A DNA stretch of 64,000 nucleotides, from assembly GCF_036320965.1 (NCBI RefSeq), contig NC_092255.1, forward strand, positions 14,191,634 to 14,255,633. Reading direction: 5' to 3'. A program made the position numbers and the translations under genes. This document shows positions 55,461-64,000 of this stretch, piece after piece; the first letter of the stretch is position 1, and the number at the start of each line of letters is the position of its first letter. This stretch comes from Panulirus ornatus (Eukaryota > Arthropoda > Malacostraca > Decapoda > Palinuridae). The notes below the pieces were generated by a model. The model worked only from the letters and a program-made list of their open reading frames with translations, made no database searches and was not told the origin of the DNA.

Positions 55461-55820
55461 ATTTCAAGGGTGGGTTTCCAGTATTTTTACTCCTGCCCCT
55501 CTTACTTGCAAGTGACAACACCCAGGTTGTATGTAGATAGTATTAATGTTATATATTTACATATATTGCAAGTATTCATGTTATATATTTATATATGTTG
55601 CAAACAAATTACATTTAGAATCAGCATGAGTTATACTATATACTCAACACAACGTGCAGCCCTTACAGTATTGTACAATACGTGTTTCTAAAATCCATAA
55701 AAAAAAATGGACATTAATTTTCAATATTCCACCTGTTATATATTTATTTTCCTCCTCTGGACCTTCTTTGTTATTTTCCCCTGCCTCTTGATGTATATTT
55801 ATATTATTTATTTATTCTAT
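55461..55820. other. Intron 8 spacer
   Basis: AT-rich. An imperfect tandem repeat of about 32 bp (GTTATATATTTA.ATAT) lies at 55545-55605. No gene. Confidence 0.5.
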
Positions 55821-55823
55821 TAT

Positions 55824-58056
55824 ACTTTGTCACTGTCTCCCACATTAGTGAGGTAGCACAAGGAAACAGACGAAATAATGGCCCAACCCACCCACATACA
55901 CGCGTATATACATACATACACATCCACACATGCACATACCTATACATCTCAGCGTATACATATATATACACACTCAGACATATACATATATACACATGTA
56001 CATAATTCATACTGTCTGCCCTTATTCATTCCCGTTGCTACCCCGCCACACTTGAAATAACAGCCCCCTCCCCCCACATGTGTGCAAGGTAGTGCTAGGA
56101 AAAGACAACAAAGGCCACATTCGTTCACACTCAGTCTCTAGCTGTCGTGTATAATGCATCGAAACCACAGCTCCCTTTCCACATCCAGGCCCCACAAAAC
56201 TTTCCATGGTTTACCCCAGACACTTCACATGCCCTGGTTCAATCCATTGACAGCACATTGACCCCAGTACACCACATTGTTCCAGTTCACTCTATTCCTT
56301 GCATGCCTTTCACCCTCCTGCATGTTCAGGCCCCGATCACTCAAAATCTTTTTCACTCCATCCTTCCACCTCCAGTTTGGTCTCCCACTTTTCCTCGTTC
56401 CCTCCACCTCTGACACATATATCCTCTTGGTCAATCTTTCCTCACTCATTCTCTCCATGTGACCAAACCATTTCAAAACACCCTCCTCTGCTCTCTCAAC
56501 CACACTCTTTTTATTACTACACATCTCTCTTCCCCTTTCATTACTTACTCAATCAAACCACCTGACACCACATAGTGTCCTCAAACATCTCATTTTCAGC
56601 ACATCCACCCTCCTCTGCACAACTCTATCTGTAGCCCATGCCTCACAACCATATAACATTGTTGGAACCAATATTCCTTCAAACATACCCATTTTTGCTT
56701 TCGCCTTTCCAAGATAACGTTCTCGACTTCCACACATTCTTCAACGCTCCCAGAACTTTCACCCCCTCCCCCACCCTATGATTCACTTCCGCTTCCATGA
56801 TTCCATCCGCTGCCAAATCCACTCCCAGATATCTAAAACACTTCACTTCCTCCAGTTTTTCTCCATTCAAACTTATCTCACAATTGACTTATACCTCAAC
56901 CCTACTGTACCTAATAACCTTGCTCTTATTCACATTTACTCTCAGCTTTCTTCTTTCACACACTTTACCAAACTCAGTCACCAGCTTCTGCAGTTTCTCA
57001 CCTGAATCGAATCAGCCACCAGTGCTGTATCATCAGCGAACAACAACTGACTCACTTTCCAAGCTCTCTCATCCACAACAGACTGCATACTTGCCCCTCT
57101 TTCCAAAACTTTTGCATTCACTTCACTAATAACCCCATCCATAAACAAATTAAACAGCCCTGCAGCAAACCGACATTCACTGGGAACCAACCACTTTCCT
57201 CTCTTCCTACTCATACACATGCCTTACATCCTTGATAAAAAACTTTTCACTACTTTTAGCAACGTACTTCCCACACCATATACTCTTAATACCTTCCACA
57301 AAGCATCTCGATCAACTCTTATCATATGCTTTCTTCAGATCTATAAATGCTACATACAAATCCATTTGTTTTTCTAAGTATTTCTCACATATATTCTTCA
57401 AAGCAAACACCAGATCCACACATCCTCTACCACTTCTGAAATCATACTGCTCTTCCCCAGTCTGATTCTCTATACATGCCTTTATCCTCTCAATCAATTT
57501 CTTTCTTTCAAACTATTCGCCATTTCCCGCATTAGCAAGGTAGCGTTAAGAACAGATGACTGGGCCTTTGAGGGACTACCCTCACCTGGCCCAATTCTCT
57601 GTTCCTTCTTTTGGAAAATTGAAAAAAAAAAAAATGAGAGGGGAGGATTTCCAGCCCCACGCTCCCTCCCCTTTTAGTCGCCTTCTACGACACGCAGGGA
57701 ATACTCAACAAACTTATACCTCTGTAATTTGAACACTCACCTTTATCCCCTTTGCCTTTGTACAATGGCACTATGCATGCATTCTGCCAATCCTCAGACA
57801 CTTCTCCATGAACCATACATACATTGAATATCCTTACCAACCAGTCAACAACACAGTCACCCCCTTTTTTAATAAATTTCACTACAATACGATCCAAACC
57901 CGCCAACTTGCTGGCTTCCTTCTTCCGCATAGCTTTCACTTCCTCTTCTCTGTCTACCAAACCATTGTCCCTGACCCTCTCACTTTGCACACCATCTCAA
58001 CCAATACACCCTATATCTGCCACTCTATCATCAAACACATTCAACAAACCTCTTGA
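55824..58056 (-). mobile_element. Antisense RTE copy with long 3' UTR, split by a later insertion
   Basis: The 3' end at 55824 has TACTTTGTCACTGTCTCCCA. The long 3' UTR extends to about 56220. The C-terminal frame 56524-56225 is followed by broken frames to 57497. A non-autonomous element occupies 57498-57704, and the RTE resumes with NYRGISLLSIP and upstream codons (57990-57685, MQSERVRDNGLVDREEEVKA). It is 5'-truncated at 58056 (LLNVFDDRVADIG), close to the truncation point of the copy at 23384-24693. Confidence 0.88.
57498..57704 (-). mobile_element. Non-autonomous leader-sharing element inserted in RTE
   Basis: It contains CATTTCCCGCATTAGCAAGG, GGAAAATTGAAAAAAAAAA and CCTTCTACGACACGCAGGG on the plus strand. 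At its 5' end (right side) the element and the host RTE share GGAATAC, and about 24 bp of RTE (the codons for GKLYGRVL) are missing at the junction. Confidence 0.82.
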
Positions 58057-59395
58057 TGTGTTATGATCAAATTTGAAAATCTTGTTGCAATTGTGGTCTC
58101 ATACATGCTGTGAATAGTTTGCTGAATATTTCCTTATCCATGTTTAAATGCAATTCTGACAAATGCCAGCAGACATTTTGTCTCCTTTACAGTTCTTAGG
58201 TGGAGCTTTGTGGATAGATAAGGCACAATATCAACTTTCAGACAGATTCCTACAGCTAATATCATAATAGTTAATGTTCATATTGAGGCATTCTTTCCCA
58301 ATGTTCCTTGTTATGACTCTGCTTTAACTTAGGATGAATTTCATCAACCACATACCAGACCAACATTGTGGTTGATCTAGGCCCCCATGCAAGTTGCATT
58401 TTGGCCAGCGTGTTGTTGATTAAATCCACCTCCCTGATTTCATGTAATACCCTGTCTTCAGTGGCCTCTGGAACTCCCTTAGCTTTTGATTATATGGTGG
58501 GTAATGATTTTAAAAGATATTGCTCTGTGGAAGCTTATGCTGATCCATGGGCATTCCTGAATGATTCATTGGGCAAAATGTCAGTGTCACTGCCTGGCAG
58601 TCAGACTGTACGATGATTAGTCATTTTTTGCCGATGTCTTTGATATTACTGCCACTGTTTTTATTGTGGCTTATAGGGGTCTAAGCTGATCCAGCTCCTC
58701 CTTGTCCTTGGTACATACCTGATCCAGGATTAAAGTGGACTCTTTTTGATAGTATTAACACATCTTTGGATGGTGTCTAAGACACTGTTTGAAGAAAGGT
58801 TTAGGGTAGATGTACTTTTAGTTATATCTCCAGGGACCTTGAGGTAATCTGGGACATCTGCTTTTTTTTTTTTTTCATTTATTTAATGGCTTCTCATTTC
58901 CCCCCTCACTGTATCCGTGCCCCTCTTCTTGTGATTTCCATCATTGTCTATATCACTGTTAGCAGTTTAGGTTGTGGTCATGGTTGTCTTCATTTTCATT
59001 AGGTGTAGCTACCTTTTTCTTTCCACTGTAAGATGGTCAAGCAAGATAATTGCTGGGTCTGCAAAGGTAGTAATCCCAGCCTCATTCTAGCACATCTCTC
59101 AGGGTCACAGACATCTCAGTGGCAAGTCCCAGATAATCTTTCAACACCTTTATTAATCATTTACCTCTCACCAGTCACACACACTTTCTTGAAAGTGCTT
59201 GCTTATTTGCCATACTGTGCAGGTTTAAATCATTCACAGTGAATTATCTGATTATTCATGCAATAACATTATACAGATATAGGGAAGGGGCTAGCATTGC
59301 TGAAAAACAAAATAATTTTGTGTTCCCATGTTTTGTACATAGCTACATGGATATAATAAATTTTACCCGAGATACTTTAGACCTAGGGAAATGAT
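58057..59395. other. Intron 8, unassigned 1.3-kb stretch
   Basis: There is no match to the RTE family or to NLE1. Short open frames on both strands lack recognisable domains. It could be an unknown old repeat or unique intron. Confidence 0.35.
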
Positions 59396-59570
59396 AATTT
59401 AGGAGGAATGACAAGAGAGTGCATATGAGCAAGCTGATCAGAAAGAGGAATGAGGAGGCCAAGAGTGAGATGGAAGGATAGAGCTTGCGATTATGCATAT
59501 GTAAGGAATGTGAATATGGAGGAATGCATCAAAGGAGACTGAAAATGTAACACCTTCCTGGTCAGGAGGA
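59396..59570 (+). mobile_element. Old RTE-like 3' remnant
   Basis: A purine-rich stretch with AAGCTGATCAGAAAGAGG, AAGAGTGAGATGGAAGGATA and ATATGGAGGAATGC keeps the order of the post-RT C-terminal region (LTKRIY..., RPNWRWKD, NMQEG) at low identity. Confidence 0.5.
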
Positions 59571-59700
59571 GAAATACTGGAAATAGATGAATAGATGTCA
59601 TGAATGCATGCTAATATTTTTAGCATTTTGATGTATATACGAGGGATTTTTACGAGTTCTTTAGACAAAGTATTAATGAAAATGTGTTTATATTTTACAG

Positions 59701-59838
59701 CTGAAGAAAGACAGGCCTGTGCTGCAAAATATTACAAAGAACACTTGGCAGCCGCAGGTGGAGTAGAGCGGCTAGTATCTGGCTCAGATGATTTTACACT
59801 CTTCTTGTGGGAACCTGCTAAGGATCGCAAACCTATTG
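59701..59838 (+). CDS. NLE1: NLE1 coding exon 9: end of insert and WD repeat 5 end
   Basis: The acceptor is TATTTTACAG and the donor is ATTG|GTAGAT. The exon encodes an Ala/Lys-rich helix-like stretch (EERQACAAKYYKEHLAA), then the family signature ERLVSGSDDFTLFLWEPA and KDRKPI. Phases (1 in, 1 out) fit exons 8 and 10. RTE copy G is inserted about 235 bp downstream of this exon. Confidence 0.95.
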
Positions 59839-60310
59839 GTAGATTAACTGCTTTTTACTTGTTGTATAATCATTTAGTATATTTGTAGTTTTTGCAAATT
59901 TCTATGCCTTTAAATTCCTTGGTAAATAAGTGGTCTAAACACCTGGATGAATTTTCTGGTGTTTTGTGTGCAACAGGAGTCAGTATTATTAATGACTGCA
60001 AAGGCTATCATTCCTTTCTTTTAACAAAAGCTCTTGAACATTGTTCAGAATTAATGCAAATTGGAGAAAAATTTACATTATATTTTTTTTATACTTTGTC
60101 GCTGTCTCCCGCGTTTGTGAGGTAGCGCAAGGAAACAGACGAAAGAAATGGCCCAACCCCCCCCCCATACACATGTATATACATACGTCCACACACGCAA
60201 ATATACATACCTACACAGCTTTCCATGGTTTACCCCAGACGCTTCACATGCCTTGATTCAATCCACTGACAGCACGTCAACCCCGTTATACCACATCGCT
60301 CCAATTCACT

Positions 60311-62920
60311 CTATTCCTTTGCCCTCCTTTCACCCTCCTGCATGTTCAGGCCCCGATCACACAAAATCTTTTTCACTCCATCTTTCCACCTCCAATTTGG
60401 TCTCCCTCTTCTCCTCGTTCCCTCCACCTCCGACACATATATCCTCTTGGTCAATCTTTCCTCACTCATTCTCTCCATGTGCCCAAACCACTTCAAAACA
60501 CCCTCTTCTGCTCTCTCAACCACGCTCTTTTTATTTCCACACATCTCTCTTACCCTTACGTTACTCACTCGATCAAACCACCTCACACCACACATTGTCC
60601 TCAAACATCTCATTTCCAGCACATCCATCCTCTTGCGCACAACTCTATCCATAGCCCACGCCTCGCAACCATACAACATTGTTGGAACCACTATTCCTTC
60701 AAACATACCCATTTTTGCTTTCCGAGATAATGTTCTCGACTTCCACACATTCTTCAAGGCCCCCAGAATTTTCGCCCCCTCCCCCACCCTATGATCCACT
60801 TCCGCTTCCATGGTTCCATCCGCTGCCAGATCTACTCCCAGATATCTAAAACACTTCACTTCCTCCAGTTTTTCTCCATTCAAACTCACCTCCCAATTGA
60901 CTTGACCCTCAACCCTACTGTACCTAATAGCCTTGCTCTTATTCACATTTACTCTTAACTTTCTTCTTCCACACACTTTACCAAACTCAGTCACCAGCTT
61001 CTGCAGTTTCTCACATGAATCAGCCACCAGTGCTGTATCATCAGCGAACAACAACTGACTCACTTCCCAAGCTCTCTCATCCCCAACAGACTTCATACTT
61101 GCCCCTCTTTCCAAAACTCTTGCATTTACCTCCCTAACAACCCCATCCATAAACAAATTAAACAACCATGGAGACATCACACACCCCTGCCGCAAACCTA
61201 CATTCACTGAGAACCAATCACTTTCCTCTCTTCCTACACGTACACATGCCTTACATCCTCGATAAAAACTTTTCACTGCTTCTAACAACTTTCCTCCCAC
61301 ACCATATATTCTTAATACCTTCCACAGAGCATCTCTATCAACTCTATCATATGCCTTCTCCAGATCCATAAATGCTACATACAAATCCATTTGCTTTTCT
61401 AAGTATTTCTCACATACATTCTTCAAAGCAAACACCTGATCCACACATCCTCTACCACTTCTGAAACCACACTGCTCTTCCCCAATCTGATGCTCTGTAC
61501 ATGCCTTCACCCTCTCAATCAATACCCTCCCATATAATTTACCAGGAATACTCAACAAACTTATACCTCTGTAATTTGAGCACTCACTCTTATCCCCTTT
61601 GCCTTTGTACAATGGCACTATGCTCGCATTCCGCCAATCCTCAGGCACCTCACCATGAGTCATACATACATTAAATAACCTTACCAACCAGTCAACAATA
61701 CAGTCACCCCCTTTTTTAATAAATTCCACTGTAATACCATCCAAACCTGCTGCCTTGCCGGCTTTCATCTTCCGCAAAGCTTTCACTACCTCTTCTCTGT
61801 TTACCAAATCATTTTCCCTAACCCTCTCACTTTGCACACCACCTCGACGAAAACACCCTATATCTGCCACTCTATCATCAAACACATTCAACAAACCTTC
61901 AAAATACTCACTCCATCTCCTTCTCACATCACCACTACTTGTTATCACCTCCCCATTTGCGCCCTTCACTGAAGTTCCCATTTGCTCCCTTGTCTTACGC
62001 ACTTTATTTACCTCCTTCCAGAACATCTTTTTATTCTCCCTAAAATTTAATGATACTCTCTCACCCCAACTCTCATTTGCCCTTTTTTTCACCTCTTGCA
62101 CCTTTCTCTTGACCTCCTGTCTCTTTCTTTTATACATCTCCCACTCAATTGCATTTTTTCCCTGCAAAAATCGTCCAAATGCCTCTCTCTTCTCTTTCAC
62201 TAATACTCTTACTTCTTCATCCCACCACTCACTACCCTTTCTAATCAACCCACCTCCCACTCTTCTCATGCCACAAGCATCTTTTGCGCAATCCATCACT
62301 GATTCCCTAAATACATCCCATTCCTCCCCCACTCCCCTTGCTTCCATTGTTCTCACCTTTTTCCATTCTGTACTCAGTCTCTCCTGGTACTTCCTCACAC
62401 AGGTCTCCTTCTCAAGCTCACTTACTCTCACCACCCTCTTCACCCCAACATTCACTCTTCTTTTCTGAAAACCCATACAAATCTTCACCTTAGCCTCCAC
62501 AAGATAATGATCAGACATCCCTCCAGTTGCACCTCTCAGCACATTAACATCCAAAAGTCTCTCTTTCGCACGCCTGTCAATTAACACGTAATCCAATAAC
62601 GCTCTCTGGCCATCTCTCCTACTTACATAAGTATACTTATGTATATCTCGCTTTTTAAACCAGGTATTCCCAATCATCAGTCCTTTTTCAGCACATAAAT
62701 CTACAAGCTCTTCACCATTTCCATTTACAACACTGAACACCCCATGTATACCAATTATTCCCTCAACTGCCACATTACTCACCTTTGCATTCAAATCACC
62801 CATCACTATAACCCGGTCTCGTGCATCAAAACCACTAACACACTCATTCAGCTGCTCCCAAAACACTTGCCTCTCTTGATCTTTCTTCTCATGCCCAGGT
62901 GCATATGCACCAATAATCAC
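60311..62920 (-). CDS. RTE endonuclease-reverse transcriptase (copy G), one nonsense and one late frameshift
   Basis: 869 codons are open from the endonuclease core (MIIGAYAPGHEKKDQERQVF as drawn from an internal start) through GDLNAK, LLDYVLIDRR, SDHYLV, the RT blocks LEKAYDRV and GLRQGCVMSP, and an intact FADD box, to GRPNWRWKDGVKKIL. The frame continues upstream to 63217 (GCLNVCGCNQDVKKGEIGSM and on) except for one TTA to TAA change at about 62955. An extra A near 60312 shifts the last codons. Apart from these two lesions it equals copy A in content and keeps all catalytic residues. It is not expected to be functional as it stands. Confidence 0.92.
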   Translation of the reverse strand: MIIGAYAPGHEKKDQERQVFWEQLNECVSGFDARDRVIVMGDLNAKVSNVAVEGIIGIHGVFSVVNGNGEELVDLCAEKGLMIGNTWFKKRDIHKYTYVSRRDGQRALLDYVLIDRRAKERLLDVNVLRGATGGMSDHYLVEAKVKICMGFQKRRVNVGVKRVVRVSELEKETCVRKYQERLSTEWKKVRTMEARGVGEEWDVFRESVMDCAKDACGMRRVGGGLIRKGSEWWDEEVRVLVKEKREAFGRFLQGKNAIEWEMYKRKRQEVKRKVQEVKKRANESWGERVSLNFRENKKMFWKEVNKVRKTREQMGTSVKGANGEVITSSGDVRRRWSEYFEGLLNVFDDRVADIGCFRRGGVQSERVRENDLVNREEVVKALRKMKAGKAAGLDGITVEFIKKGGDCIVDWLVRLFNVCMTHGEVPEDWRNASIVPLYKGKGDKSECSNYRGISLLSIPGKLYGRVLIERVKACTEHQIGEEQCGFRSGRGCVDQVFALKNVCEKYLEKQMDLYVAFMDLEKAYDRVDRDALWKVLRIYGVGGKLLEAVKSFYRGCKACVRVGREESDWFSVNVGLRQGCVMSPWLFNLFMDGVVREVNARVLERGASMKSVGDERAWEVSQLLFADDTALVADSCEKLQKLVTEFGKVCGRRKLRVNVNKSKAIRYSRVEGQVNWEVSLNGEKLEEVKCFRYLGVDLAADGTMEAEVDHRVGEGAKILGALKNVWKSRTLSRKAKMGMFEGIVVPTMLYGCEAWAMDRVVRKRMDVLEMRCLRTMCGVRWFDRVSNVRVREMCGNKKSVVERAEEGVLKWFGHMERMSEERLTKRIYVSEVEGTRRRGRPNWRWKDGVKKILCDRGLNMQEGERRAKE

Positions 62921-63235
62921 CCACCTCTCTCCATCAACTTTCAGTTTTACCCATATTTATCGAGAATTTACTTTCTTACACTCTATCACATACTCCCACA
63001 ACTCCTGTTTCAGGAGTATTGCTACTCCTTCCCTTGCTCTTGTCCTCTCACTAACCACTGACTTTACTCCCCAGACATTCCCAAACCACTCTTCCCCTTT
63101 ACCCTTGAACTTCGTTTCACTCAGAGCCAAAACATCCAGGTTCCTTTCCTCAAACATACTACCTATCTCTCCTTTTTTCACATCTTGGTTACATCCACAC
63201 ACATTTAGGCACCCCACTCTGAGCCTTCATTTTTT

Positions 63236-63380
63236 TCATTCATCTCAAGCTAGAAGTTTCAGTTTTCTAAATTGTTTCTTACATTTTTCATATGTATATA
63301 TATGTATGTGTGTGTGTGTGTGTATATGTGTGTATGTATGTGTATGTGTGTGTGTGTGTGTATGTATATATATATATGTA
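63236..63380 (+). repeat. Copy of NLE1 intron 4 segment inside RTE copy G
   Basis: CAAGCTAGAAGTTTCAGTTT, then TCTAAATT.TTTCTTACAT and TTTTCATATGTATATATATG, match 14031-14095 with one or two differences. The (TG)n/(TA)n tract follows in the same order as at 14090-14150. It then runs straight into the RTE leader TATTATCCCTGGGGATAGGG. Confidence 0.9.
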
Positions 63381-63589
63381 TATTATCCCTGGGGATAGGG
63401 GTGAAAGAATACTTCCCACGTATTCCTCGCGTGTCGTAGAAAGCGACTAGAGGGGACGGGAGCGGGGGGCCAGAAATCCTCCCCTCCTTGTATTAACTTT
63501 CTAAAATGGGAAACAGAAGAAGGAGTCACGCGGGGAGTGCTCATCCTCCTCGAAGGCTTACATTATATTGAGGGATATATATACCTGGG

Positions 63590-63800
63590 TATATGGGAGA
63601 AAGAATACTGCCCTAATATTCCCTGCATGTTGTAGAAGGCAGCTAAGAGGGGCAGAAGCAGATGGCTGGAAATCCTCCCTTCCTGTATTACTGTCCAAAA
63701 AAAGGAACAGAGCAAGGAGCCATGCAAGGAAATTTTCCTTTTAAGGCTGTGTCGTCTGTTCTTTATACCTTGCTCACGCGAGAAAGGGCGAGCATGTATG
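63590..63800 (+). mobile_element. Degenerate leader-sharing non-autonomous element
   Basis: TATGGGAGAAAGAATACTGC, GTAGAAGGCAGCTAAGAGG, GGCTGGAAATCCTCCC, AAAAAAAGGAACAGAGCAAG and CTTGCTCACGCGAGAAAGGG follow the element order with about a fifth of the bases changed. It ends about 50 bp before the exon 10 acceptor. Confidence 0.75.
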
Positions 63801-63849
63801 AAAAAGAGAGGGGTATAATCATGTTAACCCTACCTTATTTTTTCCCCAG

Positions 63850-63967
63850 AACGCATGACTGGGCATCAGCAACTTGTAAATGATGTCAAGTTTTCACCAG
63901 ATACCCGGATTATTGCATCAGCATCATTTGACAAGAGTATAAGACTGTGGAATGGCTTTAATGGAAA
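63850..63967 (+). CDS. NLE1: NLE1 coding exon 10: WD repeat 6
   Basis: The acceptor is TTTTCCCCAG and the donor is GGAAA|GTATGG. The exon encodes RMTGHQQLVNDVKFSPDTR, then IIASASFDKSIRLWNGFNGK, matching the Notchless blade RMTGH..L.N.V.FSPD.R..ASASFDKS..LW. It ends in phase 2. The remaining two WD blades and the stop lie beyond the window. Confidence 0.96.
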
Positions 63968-64000
63968 GTATGGCTCATTGTTACTACTCTGTATTTTCTT

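Larger units (their letters stand above)
60085..63558 (-). mobile_element. RTE copy G: near-complete, 5'-inverted, flanked by 12-bp duplication
   Basis: The duplication TTACATTATATT is at 60073-60084 and 63558-63569 (the T at 63558 is shared). On the minus strand the body runs from 63225 (GAAGGCTCAGAGTGGGG) to the poly-A at 60085. To its right, in plus orientation, lie 63236-63380 (a copy of NLE1 intron 4 with its (TG)n/(TA)n) and 63381-63558 (the RTE leader up to CTCGAAGGCT). The two halves meet at the same element position, sharing GAAGGCT. Read on the minus strand this is an inverted 5' part followed by a sense body, as expected from twin priming, with extra upstream sequence attached. The 3' UTR is the short type. 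Confidence 0.9.
6404..64000 (+). other. NLE1: NLE1 (Notchless) gene span, 3' end beyond window
   Basis: Ten exons in the order of the Notchless protein are recognisable, separated by introns of 253, 519, 5130, 16860, 4811, 2003, 10250, 11404 and 4011 bp. Exon phases agree at every junction and give about 407 codons, against about 485 residues in the human protein, so the last WD repeats lie to the right of the window. Known family role: NLE1 (yeast Rsa4) is a nucleolar and nucleoplasmic pre-60S assembly factor. Its N-terminal ubiquitin-like domain binds the MIDAS domain of the AAA ATPase Midasin/Rea1, and its C-terminal WD40 propeller sits on the pre-ribosome. In Drosophila it was named as a modifier of Notch signalling. 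The long introns are made almost entirely of retrotransposons in both orientations. The true transcription start is not visible; 6404 is the earliest exon-like segment and is uncertain. Confidence 0.93.

Overview
The window is animal genomic DNA. It is AT-rich, with long introns, canonical GT-AG splice sites and abundant (TA)n, (TG)n and (CA)n tracts. Most of the rest is copies of one RTE-clade non-LTR retrotransposon. Two conserved host genes are visible. The repeat landscape (RTE elements, tRNA-type SINEs, CA and TA microsatellites) fits an arthropod, most probably a decapod crustacean; that taxonomic call is inference.

Host genes. The 5' end of NAT10 (RNA cytidine acetyltransferase, yeast Kre33) lies on the minus strand as two coding exons (4367-4483 and 725-813). 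The 5' four-fifths of NLE1/Notchless (WD40 ribosome-assembly factor, yeast Rsa4) lies on the plus strand as ten coding exons (7504 to 63967). All ten join in phase to about 407 codons and run off the right edge. The two genes are divergent, and both products serve ribosome biogenesis.

Layout. 1-4483: NAT10 exons 1-2; the intron between them holds an old second-family RTE copy and a Jockey/CR1-like RT remnant. 4484-7442: intergenic and leader region with a 36-bp minisatellite. 7443-8589: NLE1 exons 1-3; intron 3 starts with a GC donor. 8590-13719: intron 3 with two old RTE copies. 13720-13865: exon 4. 13866-30725: intron 4, a retrotransposon nest. Within it 15940-23400 looks like unpolished or mis-joined sequence that repeats exon 4 and its surroundings with dense indels. 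30726-37913: exons 5-7, with RTE copy B in intron 5. 37914-48163: intron 7, with a string of 5'-truncated RTE copies and a Tigger/pogo DNA transposon. 48164-59700: exon 8, then an intron with RTE copies (one with a 5' inversion) and two tRNA-type SINEs. 59701-63967: exons 9 and 10, separated by RTE copy G.

The RTE family encodes one protein of about 1000 residues: APE-type endonuclease, reverse transcriptase with an FADD box, and a Trp/Arg-rich C-terminal region. Copies A (25034-28345), B (31251-34375) and G (60085-63558) are nearly intact and young. A non-autonomous element shares the RTE 5' leader.

The most interesting single observation is copy G. It has a perfect target-site duplication and an inverted 5' segment. 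That segment appears to carry about 140 bp of NLE1 intron 4, which lies next to the 5' end of copy A apart from later insertions. This looks like a twin-primed 5' transduction, with copy A or an allele of it as the source.
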